Assembly: GCA_965657215.1 (NCBI GenBank) | Contig: CBFHNR010000008.1 | Location: forward strand, 42,179-106,178 | Direction of reading: 5' to 3' | DNA: 64,000 nt | Source of the DNA: JAHEJA01 sp965657215 | Lineage (GTDB): Bacteria; Pseudomonadota; Alphaproteobacteria; Rhodobacterales; Rhodobacteraceae | Shown: positions 49,963-59,720 of the stretch, in pieces | Layout of the letters: the number at the start of each line of letters is the position of its first letter | Position numbering within the stretch: position 1 is the first letter of the stretch | Translations under genes and position numbers: made by a program | Notes under the pieces: generated by a model | Database searches by the model: none | Told to the model about the DNA's origin: nothing | The model's input: only the letters and a program-made list of their open reading frames with translations

Positions 49963-51960
49963 TTAGTTTTTGCCGAGCAGATTGAGCAAGCCTTCTTTGG
50001 CCTTGTCTTCTAGCTTTTGCTTGACCGCGTCTTCGATTTTTTGACCATCTTTGACCTCAACCCCCAAGGCATCGCTGACTTTTTTCTTGGCTTTGGCTTC
50101 TAGCTTTTTCTTTTCTTCCTCAGCCCTTGCTTTGATTTCAGCCTCGGCTTTGGCACGCTCTTCGGCCAAGTTCTGTTCAAGGGCCGCTTCTAAATCGGGG
50201 ATGATTTTAGGGCTCTGCCAGCTGCCTTTGATGCGCACAGGGATAGAGAGCCCTTTGCCATCTCGTGCCTTCAGAGCCTTGGGAGATAAGAGGTAATCAA
50301 TCGATTGGTCACCGAGATTCACCCAGCCGGCACCTGAAGTCACAAAGTTGGGCAAAGATAAGGTTAGATCCTTGTTCTGGACCACGCCCTCAGCAATGGT
50401 AAACGTCGCGCTGAGATCGTCGAAGACTGTGGTCCCTGAGCCGACATCACCAGAGCGCATCAGCTGATCCAGATCGACGCCCTCATATCGTCCCTGCGCC
50501 AATGAAAACGCGCCGTCCCCAGACATATTTCGCATCAAAGCGTCAACCGAATTCCCAGCGGTTAAATAAGAAAAGCGGACATCGGCAAGGCCACTGAAGC
50601 TATCAATCTCAGCCAAATCAGCCAAGAGAGGGTTCAGTGCCACTTGGGTCACGACCAAATTGGCGGCTGAAGATAATCCCTTGCGAGCGTTGACGATGAC
50701 TTCGCCAGAGGCAGCACCATCATGAACGGCGAGCGATTTTAGCGTCGCGACGGCGCGGGCGTTATCTAATACAATCTCCCCATTGAGTGCCCCAAGCGAA
50801 ATGGCATCAGTCGAAAGGGATTGGGCTTGGACCGAGATAGCCGCATCAACAGCCCCAAGAGAGGACAGGTCAATGTTGGATTTTGACCACCCTGTCCCCG
50901 TAGACGACCCGCTTGTCGCCGACCCACCATTGCCCGAAGCAACCGCCCCAGAGCGGAGATCAAAGCGACCTAAGTTTAAGGAGCCCTTTATAGTTGGTTT
51001 GTTTTCAAGGTTGATCGCAATATCCCCGCGCAGGCGGTTTTTCGTAAAGCCGACGTCCAAATTCCCCAAAGCGAGGGTCGCATCTTGGAACGCCACGGAT
51101 GATGATATGTCCGCGCTGTTCCCTATGAAATCTGGAAGGACAACCCCAGGCGTACCAGCCGTTGAGAGCAAAGCTGAGATATCGCTGAGGGTCGCAGTGA
51201 CTTGACCCTTGATCATTGGTGCCGTTGACAGGTTTCCAGCAAAAGAAATGTCATTTCCTGCGATACGGCCTGTTAGATCAATTTGCGTTTCGTCCCCTTG
51301 CATCACAGCTGATGGCGACACCGCCGTCATAGTAACCGAGACGGGATTTGAATTGTACTTTGTACTGAGTTCCAAGGACAAAGGCGCCTGCATCGAGGGC
51401 CAATTTACGGTCATATCAATGTCGCGGATGTTTTGCTCTGTCTGAGCGAGATGATCGATGTAAGTCAGCGCCCCATTCGTCACGGTCACGATACCGAAAG
51501 ACACATCAGGTGATTGCGCCACCTCTGATGACGTTTCCAATTGCGTCTCGGCGCCTGTGTTCAGTGTCGAGGCCTCTTGATCAAAAACCCAATTTCCCAC
51601 GCCATCCTGAGACATTTCCAAAAGAATGTTTGGCGACACCATTTCCAATGTGCTCACCTCGATGCGACGCTGCAACAGCGGTAAGGTTTTGACACCAACA
51701 TTTAAATTTTGCGCACTCAACATGGTTGGCTGATCCGACCACGCGGCATTCGCAACTTCGACGCCTTCTATGCGGACACCAAGGACGGGAAACACCCGAA
51801 GGGACACATCCCCCGTTGCGGTGACTTTACGACCAGTTGATTTTTCGATTTGGTCAAATGCCGCCTTAGCAATTTTTTCAGAAGGGATGACAAAAAGGGC
51901 CACACTCGCAACAACAATCAAAAACAAAAGAATAGAAAAAATGAATTTTAACACACGCAT
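49963..51960 (-). CDS. AsmA family protein
   Basis: This 665-residue protein has an N-terminal membrane helix (KFIFSILLFLIVVASVALFV) and an elongated periplasmic body of beta strands. The AsmA signature segments are GVRIEGVEVANAAWSD near residue 65 and LLPLLQRRIEVSTLEMVSPNI-like text near residue 95. The C-terminal AsmA_2 region has DDLSATFTIAEGVVQNKDL and GWVNLGDQSIDYLLSP. It ends with a long charged Ala/Lys/Glu helix (about residues 600-665). AsmA-like proteins act in phospholipid transport to the outer membrane; which one this is cannot be told. Confidence 0.9.
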   Translation of the reverse strand: MRVLKFIFSILLFLIVVASVALFVIPSEKIAKAAFDQIEKSTGRKVTATGDVSLRVFPVLGVRIEGVEVANAAWSDQPTMLSAQNLNVGVKTLPLLQRRIEVSTLEMVSPNILLEMSQDGVGNWVFDQEASTLNTGAETQLETSSEVAQSPDVSFGIVTVTNGALTYIDHLAQTEQNIRDIDMTVNWPSMQAPLSLELSTKYNSNPVSVTMTAVSPSAVMQGDETQIDLTGRIAGNDISFAGNLSTAPMIKGQVTATLSDISALLSTAGTPGVVLPDFIGNSADISSSVAFQDATLALGNLDVGFTKNRLRGDIAINLENKPTIKGSLNLGRFDLRSGAVASGNGGSATSGSSTGTGWSKSNIDLSSLGAVDAAISVQAQSLSTDAISLGALNGEIVLDNARAVATLKSLAVHDGAASGEVIVNARKGLSSAANLVVTQVALNPLLADLAEIDSFSGLADVRFSYLTAGNSVDALMRNMSGDGAFSLAQGRYEGVDLDQLMRSGDVGSGTTVFDDLSATFTIAEGVVQNKDLTLSLPNFVTSGAGWVNLGDQSIDYLLSPKALKARDGKGLSIPVRIKGSWQSPKIIPDLEAALEQNLAEERAKAEAEIKARAEEEKKKLEAKAKKKVSDALGVEVKDGQKIEDAVKQKLEDKAKEGLLNLLGKN

Positions 51961-52095
51961 CAGGATGCTCCTTATCCTTGAGCATTACTTATGTTGAGAT
52001 CATGTAACGAACAAGCGACGGGCGCAGCACTCGGCAACAAGGCGCTTGTAAAACTCTCTTCCCAAGGACCAAAAGCATCTATATATGCTGGCGTC

Positions 52096-53463
52096 ATGAG
52101 CACAAATCCCCCTACCCTTCGTCCTGATTTGGCCAATGCTAAAATCGTGGACGCGCGTCGCAAAAATCAGCCGACCATCGGCATGGTTAGTTTAGGCTGT
52201 CCCAAAGCATTGGTTGACAGCGAACGCATTTTGACGCGGCTACGTGCCGAAGGATATGGCATTAGCCCCGACTATTCTGGTGCGGACGCGGTTATTGTGA
52301 ACACCTGCGGGTTTCTTGATTCCGCCAAAGCAGAGAGCTTGGATGCCATTGGTGAGGCCTTAAATGAAAATGGCCGTGTTATTGTAACGGGATGCCTGGG
52401 TGCAGAACCCGAGTATATCACAGTGGCGCATCCCAAGGTTTTGGCAGTCACGGGCCCGCATCAATATGAACAGGTCTTGGATGCTGTGCACAAGGCGGTG
52501 CCCCCTAGTCCTGATCCCTTTGTTGATCTCTTGCCCTCCTCGGGTGTCAAACTCACACCGCGCCATTACAGTTATTTGAAGATTTCCGAAGGCTGCAATC
52601 ACAAGTGCAAGTTTTGCATTATTCCTGACATGCGCGGCCGCCTTGTGAGCCGCCCAGCACATGCAGTTGTGCGCGAAGCCGAAAAGCTCGTTGAGAGCGG
52701 TGTCAAAGAGCTTTTGGTTATTTCCCAAGATACGAGCGCTTATGGCGTTGATGTCAAATATGCAGAAACACAAGGCCATCGCGCCCATATCACGGATTTG
52801 GCGCGCGATTTGGGATCTTTGGGCGCGTGGGTACGCTTGCACTATGTTTACCCCTATCCGCATGTTCGTGATCTCATTCCGCTAATGGCCGATGGATTGA
52901 TCCTTCCCTATTTGGACATTCCCTTCCAACATGCCCATCCTGACACGTTGAAACGCATGGCGCGACCCGCGGCGGCGGCAAAAACATTGGATGAGATTTC
53001 TGCTTGGCGCGCGGCCTGCCCTGATATCACGTTGCGGAGTACATTTATCGTCGGCTACCCTGGTGAAACAGAGGACGAATTCCAAACCTTGTTAGATTGG
53101 ATGGACGAAGCACAATTGGATCGTGTTGGATGTTTTCAATATGAAAACGTTGATGGCGCACGATCAAACGATTTGGCGGATCATGTCCCAGATGAGGTCA
53201 AACAAGATCGCTGGAACCGCTTTATGGAAAAGGCGCAAGGTATCTCTGAGGCCAAGCTTGCGGCAAAAGTTGGTCAGACCATCGATGTTATCATTGACGA
53301 GATTGACTCGGACGGGGCGACCTGTCGAACCAAAGCAGACGCGCCCGAGATTGATGGAAATTTGTTTATCGATGAAAACTTTGAGAACTTGTCCGTTGGA
53401 GATATTGTCAAAGTCGTTGTTGATGAAGCGGGGGAATACGACCTCTGGGGTCGTCTGGCGTAA
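52096..53463 (+). CDS. rimO: Ribosomal protein S12 methylthiotransferase RimO
   Basis: This radical SAM enzyme adds a methylthio group to an Asp of ribosomal protein S12. The chosen start gives 455 residues. Domains in order are UPF0004 (GMVSLGCPKALVDSERI, VNTCGFLDSAKAES), the radical SAM core with Cys167, Cys171 and Cys174 in SEGCNHKCKFCIIP, and a C-terminal TRAM domain ending VDEAGEYDLWGRL. The SLGCPKA signature separates RimO from MiaB. Ribosome-binding sequence is weak at 52096; a frame to 51991 is longer but not typical of the family. Confidence 0.94.
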   Translation: MSTNPPTLRPDLANAKIVDARRKNQPTIGMVSLGCPKALVDSERILTRLRAEGYGISPDYSGADAVIVNTCGFLDSAKAESLDAIGEALNENGRVIVTGCLGAEPEYITVAHPKVLAVTGPHQYEQVLDAVHKAVPPSPDPFVDLLPSSGVKLTPRHYSYLKISEGCNHKCKFCIIPDMRGRLVSRPAHAVVREAEKLVESGVKELLVISQDTSAYGVDVKYAETQGHRAHITDLARDLGSLGAWVRLHYVYPYPHVRDLIPLMADGLILPYLDIPFQHAHPDTLKRMARPAAAAKTLDEISAWRAACPDITLRSTFIVGYPGETEDEFQTLLDWMDEAQLDRVGCFQYENVDGARSNDLADHVPDEVKQDRWNRFMEKAQGISEAKLAAKVGQTIDVIIDEIDSDGATCRTKADAPEIDGNLFIDENFENLSVGDIVKVVVDEAGEYDLWGRLA

Positions 53464-53467
53464 TAGT

Positions 53468-54886
53468 TTAGATCGTTCTTAAGACAGCGCCAGGATTCAA
53501 AATACCCTTGGGATCTAATGCATGTTTAATTGCACGCATTGCGGCCAATTTCGTTGGGTCCGCGTATGTTTCAAGATCAAGGGCTTTTAATCGGCCAATG
53601 CCGTGCTCTGCGCTGATTGAGCCTTGCATTTCATGAACCAAATCATGAATGGCGGCTTGCACCACAGGTTTCATATTTGAATAGTCAGATTTTGATTTTC
53701 CGAGTGCAGGGAAAACGTTGTAATGTAGATTGCCGTCGCCCAAATGCCCAAAACAGTTTATGCGAAAATCGCCAAGCGATTGAACGATGGGGGATGCCCG
53801 TTCGATAAAGCTGGGTATCAGGGACAGCGGAATAGATATATCGTGGCTAGAAATAGACCCGATCAATCTATTTGCCGTCGGGATTTGCTCGCGGATCGCC
53901 CAAAGCTCGGCGCGTTGTGTTTCGGATTGTGCAATCACACCATCAGTTACAAGGCCCGCCTCAAACACCTGTGCAAATAACGCTTCCAAAGCCTCTTCGG
54001 CCTTCGATCCAGCCGCCAAGCCAATATCGATCAAGACGCACCATTCTGGAGGCTCTGACAGAGGCACGCGGACCTGAGGCAAGGTTTCTGCCAAGAAATC
54101 CAACCCCTGTTTGTGGATCAATTCAAATGCGGAAATACCCTCGCCAATCTGTGCCTGCGCCATGCTGAGCAGGTCAAGAGCATGCCGTGGATCAGGCACC
54201 GACAAGAGGGCCGTTGCATATGATACGGGTCGCGCAACAAGCTTGAGCGCCGCCGCTGTAATGATACCCAATGTTCCCTCAGACCCGATCAGCAAATTCC
54301 TAAGATCATAGCCCGTATTATCTTTGCGAAGGCGAGTGAGACCGTTCCAAATGGAGCCATCTGCCAAAACAGCCTCGAGACCGATGCACAGATCACGTGC
54401 ATTGCCGTATCTCAGCACATTTAAACCCCCTGCATTCGTTGCCAAATTGCCGCCTATCCGCGCGGAGCCTTCCGAAGCGAGCGACAAAGGAAACAAACGT
54501 TCCACGGCCTCAGCCGCCGATTGGATATCCGCAAGTATCGCGCCGGCGTCTACGACGATAACGTTTTCACTTGGATAAATGTCACGGATCCTATTCATCC
54601 GCTCAAGCGACATCACAATAACGCTTGGCCCCTCTGTCACAAGCTGACCCCCAACTAGGCCCGTTCCACCGCCAAAAGGGACAATCCCAACAGAGTGTTC
54701 GTTTGCGAGTTTAACAATGGCTGAGACCTGATCTGTCGTTTCAGGCAAAACAACAACACCAGCTTGCCCCTTCCAAGAGCCACGGGGTTCTTCTAGGTAT
54801 TTTGCACTTGGTTCTTGGACCAAATGGGCTGGCAAGACCATCCTAAGGCGATCAAGAAGTGAGTGATCCACAGGCATCAATGACAT
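53468..54886 (-). CDS. FAD-linked D-2-hydroxyacid dehydrogenase/oxidase (GlcD-like)
   Basis: This FAD_binding_4 / FAD-oxidase C protein is about 472 residues. It has VPFGGGTGLVGGQLVTEGPS near residue 70, GSARIGGNLATNAGGLNVLRYG near residue 145, EGTLGIITAAALKL near residue 210, and the C-terminal CFGHLGDGNLHYNVFP with EHGIGRLK. The family oxidises D-lactate, glycolate or D-2-hydroxyglutarate; the substrate is not fixed by sequence. There are no glcE or glcF partners beside it, which argues against a glycolate oxidase complex. The start at 54886 has TAGG upstream. It is convergent with rimO, 4 bp apart. Confidence 0.87.
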   Translation of the reverse strand: MSLMPVDHSLLDRLRMVLPAHLVQEPSAKYLEEPRGSWKGQAGVVVLPETTDQVSAIVKLANEHSVGIVPFGGGTGLVGGQLVTEGPSVIVMSLERMNRIRDIYPSENVIVVDAGAILADIQSAAEAVERLFPLSLASEGSARIGGNLATNAGGLNVLRYGNARDLCIGLEAVLADGSIWNGLTRLRKDNTGYDLRNLLIGSEGTLGIITAAALKLVARPVSYATALLSVPDPRHALDLLSMAQAQIGEGISAFELIHKQGLDFLAETLPQVRVPLSEPPEWCVLIDIGLAAGSKAEEALEALFAQVFEAGLVTDGVIAQSETQRAELWAIREQIPTANRLIGSISSHDISIPLSLIPSFIERASPIVQSLGDFRINCFGHLGDGNLHYNVFPALGKSKSDYSNMKPVVQAAIHDLVHEMQGSISAEHGIGRLKALDLETYADPTKLAAMRAIKHALDPKGILNPGAVLRTI

Positions 54887-54891
54887 GTGAC

Positions 54892-55476
54892 CTACCCAAC
54901 CGACGTGCGCCCACGTCGATCCCCCCGCAAACAGGCATAAAGCACATGTGTCCGCCATCGCCCACCGATTTGGATATAGGCCTGTGCGACACCTTCATAT
55001 TTAAACCCCGCCTTTTCCAACACACCACGAGACGGCATATTATCTGGCAAACAGGCGCTTTCGATGCGCGACAGGTCTAGCCCATGAAAGGCGAAATCTA
55101 TCATCCCACACACAGCCTCATTCATATACCCTTGCCGTGCAAAGGGACGCCCAGTCCAATAACCCATGGTCCCTGTTTGGTTGGGGCCGCGACGGATATT
55201 GTCCAATGTAATGGCCCCTATCAAAGCGTCGTCTTCTTTGCGAAACATAAAAAACGGATAGGCGGTTTCTTTGGTCACAGAGCGATTGGCCCAATAGACC
55301 CGATTGGTAAAGGATCGGCGTGATAGATGATCCTCGGCCCATGTGGGTTCCCACGGTGTCAAATAGTCTTCGCTCTCAAGTCGAAGGTCTGCCCATTCGC
55401 GATAATCCGAATGAGCAGGAAGGCGCAAAATCAAGCGTTCGGTTTCGACCTGTATCCTTCGCTTGGTAAAGAACAT
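54892..55476 (-). CDS. GNAT acetyltransferase, RimJ/RimL type
   Basis: This 194-residue protein has the RimJ-like opening VETERLILRLPAHSDYREWADLR and acceptor region GYWTGRPFARQGYMNEAV. Later segments are SRIESACLPDNMPSRGVLEKAGFKYEG-like, matching the N-x-x-S-x-x-x-x-E-K-x-G-F-x-x-E-G pattern. It probably acetylates a protein N terminus or a small amine. It shares 1 bp with the start of the M16 peptidase gene's stop, as part of a thrC-M16-GNAT transcript. Confidence 0.88.
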   Translation of the reverse strand: MFFTKRRIQVETERLILRLPAHSDYREWADLRLESEDYLTPWEPTWAEDHLSRRSFTNRVYWANRSVTKETAYPFFMFRKEDDALIGAITLDNIRRGPNQTGTMGYWTGRPFARQGYMNEAVCGMIDFAFHGLDLSRIESACLPDNMPSRGVLEKAGFKYEGVAQAYIQIGGRWRTHVLYACLRGDRRGRTSVG

Positions 55477-56741
55477 TAAGCTGCTCTTTGACTTTCAAGA
55501 ACATCAAAGCTCGGCACGTTGCTGACGGGTCCGTAACAAGTCACAGCCATTTGCGCCTGAGTTGCGATCTTTTCGGCGTAGGCTTTAACCGTCTCCAATG
55601 TCACCGCATCGATCCGACGTACCGTGTCCTCAAGATCAGGCACCTTGTCCCAGACTTGGATCATGCGCGCCAAACGCTCGGCCCGGTTCGAGGCGCTTTC
55701 GAGCCCCATCAACATGCCTGCTTTCATTTGCGCGCGCGCACGGTTCACTTCGGCTTCGCTCATATCGTCAACGGCACGTTTCATTTCATCAACGGTGATC
55801 ATTGCCAAATCACCCACATCCGCATCACTCGTGCCCGCATAAATGGTCGTCAAACCTGTATCGGCAAAGGCCCCTGCTTGGGCAAAGATGGAATAACACA
55901 ATCCACGCTTTTCGCGGATCTCTTGGAACAATCGTGACGACATGCCCCCACCCAACGCAATGGCGTAAATTTGGGCTGTGTAAATATCATCGTCTCGATA
56001 GCTTGGGCTTTCGAAAGCCATGGTAAAATGGGCTTGCTCAAGCTCTTTTTGTTTGCGGAAATCACCTGAGGTGAATGTTGCGCTATCTTCGAATTCAGTT
56101 TGCGCACGCGCGCTCATATGACCAAACTTCTCTTCGGCCAATTTCACCATTTCGTCGTGGGTCACCCCCCCTGCGGCCGCAAGAATGAGGCGGTCAGGGG
56201 AATAGTGTTCTTGGATGAATTGAGCCAAATTCGCTTGGGTAAAGCGGCTGACGTTGTCGGTTGGCCCTAGAATAGAGCGACCCAAAGCCTGATCGCGGTA
56301 AGCCGTTTCCTGAAGCCAATCAAACACGATATCATCGGGGGTGTCATTGGTTTGACCAATTTCCTGCAAAATCACACCGCGCTCAATTTCAATCTCGCGC
56401 TCATCCAATGTTGAATTTTGCAAAATATCAGCAAGGATATCGACGCCCAAGGCGACATCGTCCTTGAGCAGGCGCACATAATAGGCCGTCACTTCGCGTG
56501 AAGTATAGGCGTTGATATAACCACCAACATCTTCAATCGCTTCTGCAATTGCGAGAGCCGAGCGTGATTTGGTTCCTTTGAACGCCATATGTTCGAGAAA
56601 ATGCGCAATGCCATTTTGCTCAAGCCGTTCGTGTCGTCCCCCTGCGGACACCCAAACCCCAACCGATACCGATTGAAGCCCTGGCATTTCCTCAGTTGCG
56701 ACACGAAGTCCGTTCGATAATGTGTGAAGTTCTACGCTCAC
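55476..56741 (-). CDS. M16 family zinc peptidase (processing peptidase-like)
   Basis: This 421-residue protein carries the inverted zinc motif HFLEH at residues 47-51 and the distal Glu in ERGVILQEIGQTND near residue 127. The second M16 domain has a conserved RLFQEIREKRGLCYSI. It resembles mitochondrial processing peptidase beta. The native substrate is unknown. It overlaps thrC by 4 bp (ATGA), so the two are translationally coupled, an arrangement common in this group. Confidence 0.94.
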   Translation of the reverse strand: MSVELHTLSNGLRVATEEMPGLQSVSVGVWVSAGGRHERLEQNGIAHFLEHMAFKGTKSRSALAIAEAIEDVGGYINAYTSREVTAYYVRLLKDDVALGVDILADILQNSTLDEREIEIERGVILQEIGQTNDTPDDIVFDWLQETAYRDQALGRSILGPTDNVSRFTQANLAQFIQEHYSPDRLILAAAGGVTHDEMVKLAEEKFGHMSARAQTEFEDSATFTSGDFRKQKELEQAHFTMAFESPSYRDDDIYTAQIYAIALGGGMSSRLFQEIREKRGLCYSIFAQAGAFADTGLTTIYAGTSDADVGDLAMITVDEMKRAVDDMSEAEVNRARAQMKAGMLMGLESASNRAERLARMIQVWDKVPDLEDTVRRIDAVTLETVKAYAEKIATQAQMAVTCYGPVSNVPSFDVLESQRAA

Positions 56742-58129
56742 TGTGCAATCCGTTCTTTGACAAGAGACGTCAGCGCCCCAAGATCGTTACCAACACGGGT
56801 AACTCGTTCATCACGATCAAATAGGTCAGACATGCGCGCTGGCAAAGGGGGGCGCACATTTGTTGCGGCCTCAACCGCATCTGGGAACTTGGCGGGATGT
56901 GCGGTCGCCAATGTGATCATAGGCACGTCTTGCTTACGAAGGCGCTCTGCAACCTCAACCCCAATAGCGGAATGGGGGCAGAGCAATTCCGCATCCTCAG
57001 TCAACGACTTTGTAATTTGCGCGGATGTTTCATCCTCAGACACGCGTCCTGAGGCGAAGTCTTCAGCTAACCGATCTACGACCCCTTGGGACAAGGTAAA
57101 TCCGCCCTTGGTCTTTAGATCGTCCATGAGCGCGCTCACAGCGGCACCGTCTTGATCATAGGCGTAAAACAGGGCGCGTTCAAAATTTGAGCTGACTTGG
57201 ATATCCATAGATGGGCTAATTGAGGGGGTAACTTGATCCGTGATATAGGCACCTGTTGTCAGGCAACGATGCAAGATGTCGTTTTGGTTCGTGGCCACAA
57301 CCAGTTGATCAATGGGCAATCCCATTTTCTTGGCAATAAAGCCTGCAAAAACGTCGCCAAAGTTTCCTGTTGGAACGGAAAAGCTCACCGTTCGATGCGG
57401 GGCCCCCAAGGAGACAGCGGAAGTGAAATAATAGACAACTTGTGCAAGCACACGCGCCCAGTTGATTGAATTCACGCCCGCCAAACGAACACCGTCACGG
57501 AATTCAAAATCGTTGAACATATCCTTTAGCCGCGCCTGACAATCGTCAAAATGTCCATCAACCGCGAGGGCATGAACATTGGCCTCGGTTGGGGTTGTCA
57601 TCTGGCGGCGTTGGACATCCGAAACGCGCCCATGAGGATAGAGGATAAAGACGTCCACTGCGTCCAACCCTTTGAATGCTTCAATCGCCGCACTTCCAGT
57701 GTCGCCGCTTGTCGCGCCAACAATCGTGACTTTTTCATTGCGGCGTTTTAGGGCCACTTGAAACAATTGCCCAATAAGCTGCATCGCGAAATCTTTGAAC
57801 GCCAAGGTTGGGCCGTGGAACAATTCCAATAGGAAATGATTGCTATCCAGCTGAACCATAGGCGCGCGCGCGGAATGACCAAAGCCCGCATAAGCCTTGG
57901 CTATAATATCCTTGAACTCTTGGTCACTGAAGCTGTCTCCTATAAAGGGACGCATCACCGTATAGGCGACCTCTTCGTAGCTTTGACCAGACATCGCCGC
58001 GATTTGATCTGACGAGAGGGTTGGAATGGTTTCCGGCACATAGAGACCACCATCCCGAGCAAGGCCTGTGAGCATGGCTTCTTCAAAGGTCAAAACAGGA
58101 GCATTTCCGCGCGTGGATATGTATTTCAT
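56738..58129 (-). CDS. thrC: Threonine synthase
   Basis: This PLP enzyme converts O-phosphohomoserine to threonine. The 463-residue protein starts MKYISTRGNAPVLTFEEA. The PLP lysine is Lys112 in GPTLAFKDFAMQLIG, followed by GATSGDTGSAAIEAF for phosphate binding and SVPTGNFGDVFAGFIAKKMG. It belongs to the long fungal/proteobacterial class. It lies 5 bp after surf1 in the cytochrome oxidase cluster. Confidence 0.97.
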   Translation of the reverse strand: MKYISTRGNAPVLTFEEAMLTGLARDGGLYVPETIPTLSSDQIAAMSGQSYEEVAYTVMRPFIGDSFSDQEFKDIIAKAYAGFGHSARAPMVQLDSNHFLLELFHGPTLAFKDFAMQLIGQLFQVALKRRNEKVTIVGATSGDTGSAAIEAFKGLDAVDVFILYPHGRVSDVQRRQMTTPTEANVHALAVDGHFDDCQARLKDMFNDFEFRDGVRLAGVNSINWARVLAQVVYYFTSAVSLGAPHRTVSFSVPTGNFGDVFAGFIAKKMGLPIDQLVVATNQNDILHRCLTTGAYITDQVTPSISPSMDIQVSSNFERALFYAYDQDGAAVSALMDDLKTKGGFTLSQGVVDRLAEDFASGRVSEDETSAQITKSLTEDAELLCPHSAIGVEVAERLRKQDVPMITLATAHPAKFPDAVEAATNVRPPLPARMSDLFDRDERVTRVGNDLGALTSLVKERIAQ

Positions 58130-58134
58130 GGGCC

Positions 58135-58803
58135 TCAGCCTTGTTTACGAGTGCGCCAGACAAAGAACCCGCTCATCAGCACCCAGATGCCAGCAAGCGA
58201 GAACCACGTCATAGCGTAGTTAAAATGATTGTTCGAGATTGCCGATGTATCTATCGGCATTTGAAAGATATTTGGATCATTTGGCTCAATACGAGAGGCA
58301 ATGATCATCACTGGCTCTGTCTGTAACGCTTGGGACATCGCTTCAACGTCGCGGGCGAACCAAATATTGTTGTCCACATCTGGTTCTGGCGTAAAGCTAT
58401 CTGTTTCATCGGGCCAATGGACATTACCAACGACAGTCACAGGTGCCATGTCCGCAGGCGCGACTGCGTCTTCTTGTAGGATAAACCCACGGTCCAACAA
58501 AACGCGGCGACCATTTATATCCAAGACCGAAATAATCCGATAGCCGGCACCGATGTTTTGGCGGCTGGTCAAAACGCGCAAATACGGTTCCCAGATGACC
58601 CCAGTTGCCGTCACAGGGAGGTATTTATCCTCAGCCTCGCTTAACTCAGTCGGCAGAGAAACGGGCGTGGCTTTCATGCGCGCATCAATTTGCGCGAGAA
58701 TACCCTCTTTCCAAACAAGGCGATTCATTTGCCAAGTTCCAAGCCACAACAATATTGCTGTGCCAAGAACACCGACCAAGACCACGAATACTGTACGTTT
58801 CAA
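58135..58803 (-). CDS. surf1: SURF1 family cytochrome oxidase assembly protein
   Basis: The protein assists heme a insertion into the aa3-type oxidase. The 222-residue protein has two terminal membrane helices (VLVGVLGTAILLWLGTWQMN and YAMTWFSLAGIWVLMSGFFV) flanking a periplasmic domain with LLDRGFI. GTWQM and the C-terminal NHFNYAMTWF are hallmark SURF1 segments. It lies downstream of ctaE across a terminator. Confidence 0.93.
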   Translation of the reverse strand: MKRTVFVVLVGVLGTAILLWLGTWQMNRLVWKEGILAQIDARMKATPVSLPTELSEAEDKYLPVTATGVIWEPYLRVLTSRQNIGAGYRIISVLDINGRRVLLDRGFILQEDAVAPADMAPVTVVGNVHWPDETDSFTPEPDVDNNIWFARDVEAMSQALQTEPVMIIASRIEPNDPNIFQMPIDTSAISNNHFNYAMTWFSLAGIWVLMSGFFVWRTRKQG

Positions 58804-58828
58804 AGAAAGGCTCCCTCATGAAACCGAA

Positions 58829-58852
58829 AAACGCGCCCCAAAAGGCGCGTTT
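58829..58852 (-). terminator. Terminator after ctaE
   Basis: AAACGCGCC (58829-58837) pairs with GGCGCGTTT (58844-58852) around a 6-nt loop. Read on the minus strand it is followed by TTTTCGG. It sits between ctaE and surf1, so read-through into surf1-thrC may be limited. Confidence 0.7.
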
Positions 58853-58898
58853 ATCTTATGCGATAAGGCTGCGAGTACTGCAACCCACCTTGGACAGG

Positions 58899-59699
58899 TT
58901 AACCGCCCCAGATGTAAACAGCTGCGAACAAGAACAACCAAACAACATCGACAAAGTGCCAGTACCAAGCTGCCGCTTCAAAGCCCAAGTGAGACTCTTG
59001 TGTAAAGTGACCGCGTGTTGCGCGCACGTAGCAGATGAACAAGAAGATCGTTCCAACAACAACGTGGAAGCCGTGGAAACCTGTCGCCATAAAGAAGTTG
59101 GCGCCATAGATGTTACCAGAAAAGCCAAAGGCCGCGTGCTGATATTCATAGGCTTGGAACACTGTAAAGATGAGGCCAAGAACAACAGAAATGATCAAAC
59201 CTGTTTTAAGGTCCTTGCGGTTGTTTTCATGCGCCAAAGCGTGGTGCGCCCAAGTCGCCGCCGCACCGGAACACAATAGGATCAATGTATTGATCAAGGG
59301 CAAATGCCAAGGATCAAATGTTTCAATTCCCGCAGGTGGCCATACGCCGTCCTGCAAGGGGCTCATTTCTCCCATGGGGTACATGGCGTGTTTAAAAAAG
59401 CTCCAGAACCATGCGACGAAGAACATAACTTCAGACATGATAAAGAGGATAAACCCATAACGCAGGCCAATCAAAACAACAGGAGTGTGATCCCCGACTT
59501 TGTTCTCTTTGACCGTATCAGCCCACCAGCCAAACATAACGTAAAGCACGCCAACAAAGCCAATAAGCATGACCCAAGGGCCACTGTCATGAAAGAAAAG
59601 TACCGCACCAAAGAGCATGATGAAGGCAAATACCGAAGCCAAAAGCGGCCACAGGGAAGGTGATAGAATGTGATAGTCGTGGTTTTTTACATGCGCCAT
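58899..59699 (-). CDS. ctaE: Cytochrome c oxidase subunit III
   Basis: This is a structural subunit of the aa3-type terminal oxidase. The 266-residue protein has seven hydrophobic helices. It opens with HVKNHDYHILSPSLWPLLAS and has FFVAWFWSFFKHAMYP, then TGFHGFHVVVGTIFL and AAWYWHFVDVVWLFLF, all diagnostic of subunit III. It follows ctaG by 21 bp. Confidence 0.98.
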   Translation of the reverse strand: MAHVKNHDYHILSPSLWPLLASVFAFIMLFGAVLFFHDSGPWVMLIGFVGVLYVMFGWWADTVKENKVGDHTPVVLIGLRYGFILFIMSEVMFFVAWFWSFFKHAMYPMGEMSPLQDGVWPPAGIETFDPWHLPLINTLILLCSGAAATWAHHALAHENNRKDLKTGLIISVVLGLIFTVFQAYEYQHAAFGFSGNIYGANFFMATGFHGFHVVVGTIFLFICYVRATRGHFTQESHLGFEAAAWYWHFVDVVWLFLFAAVYIWGG

Positions 59700-59720
59700 A
59701 GTGGTCCCTCGTTGGAAGGT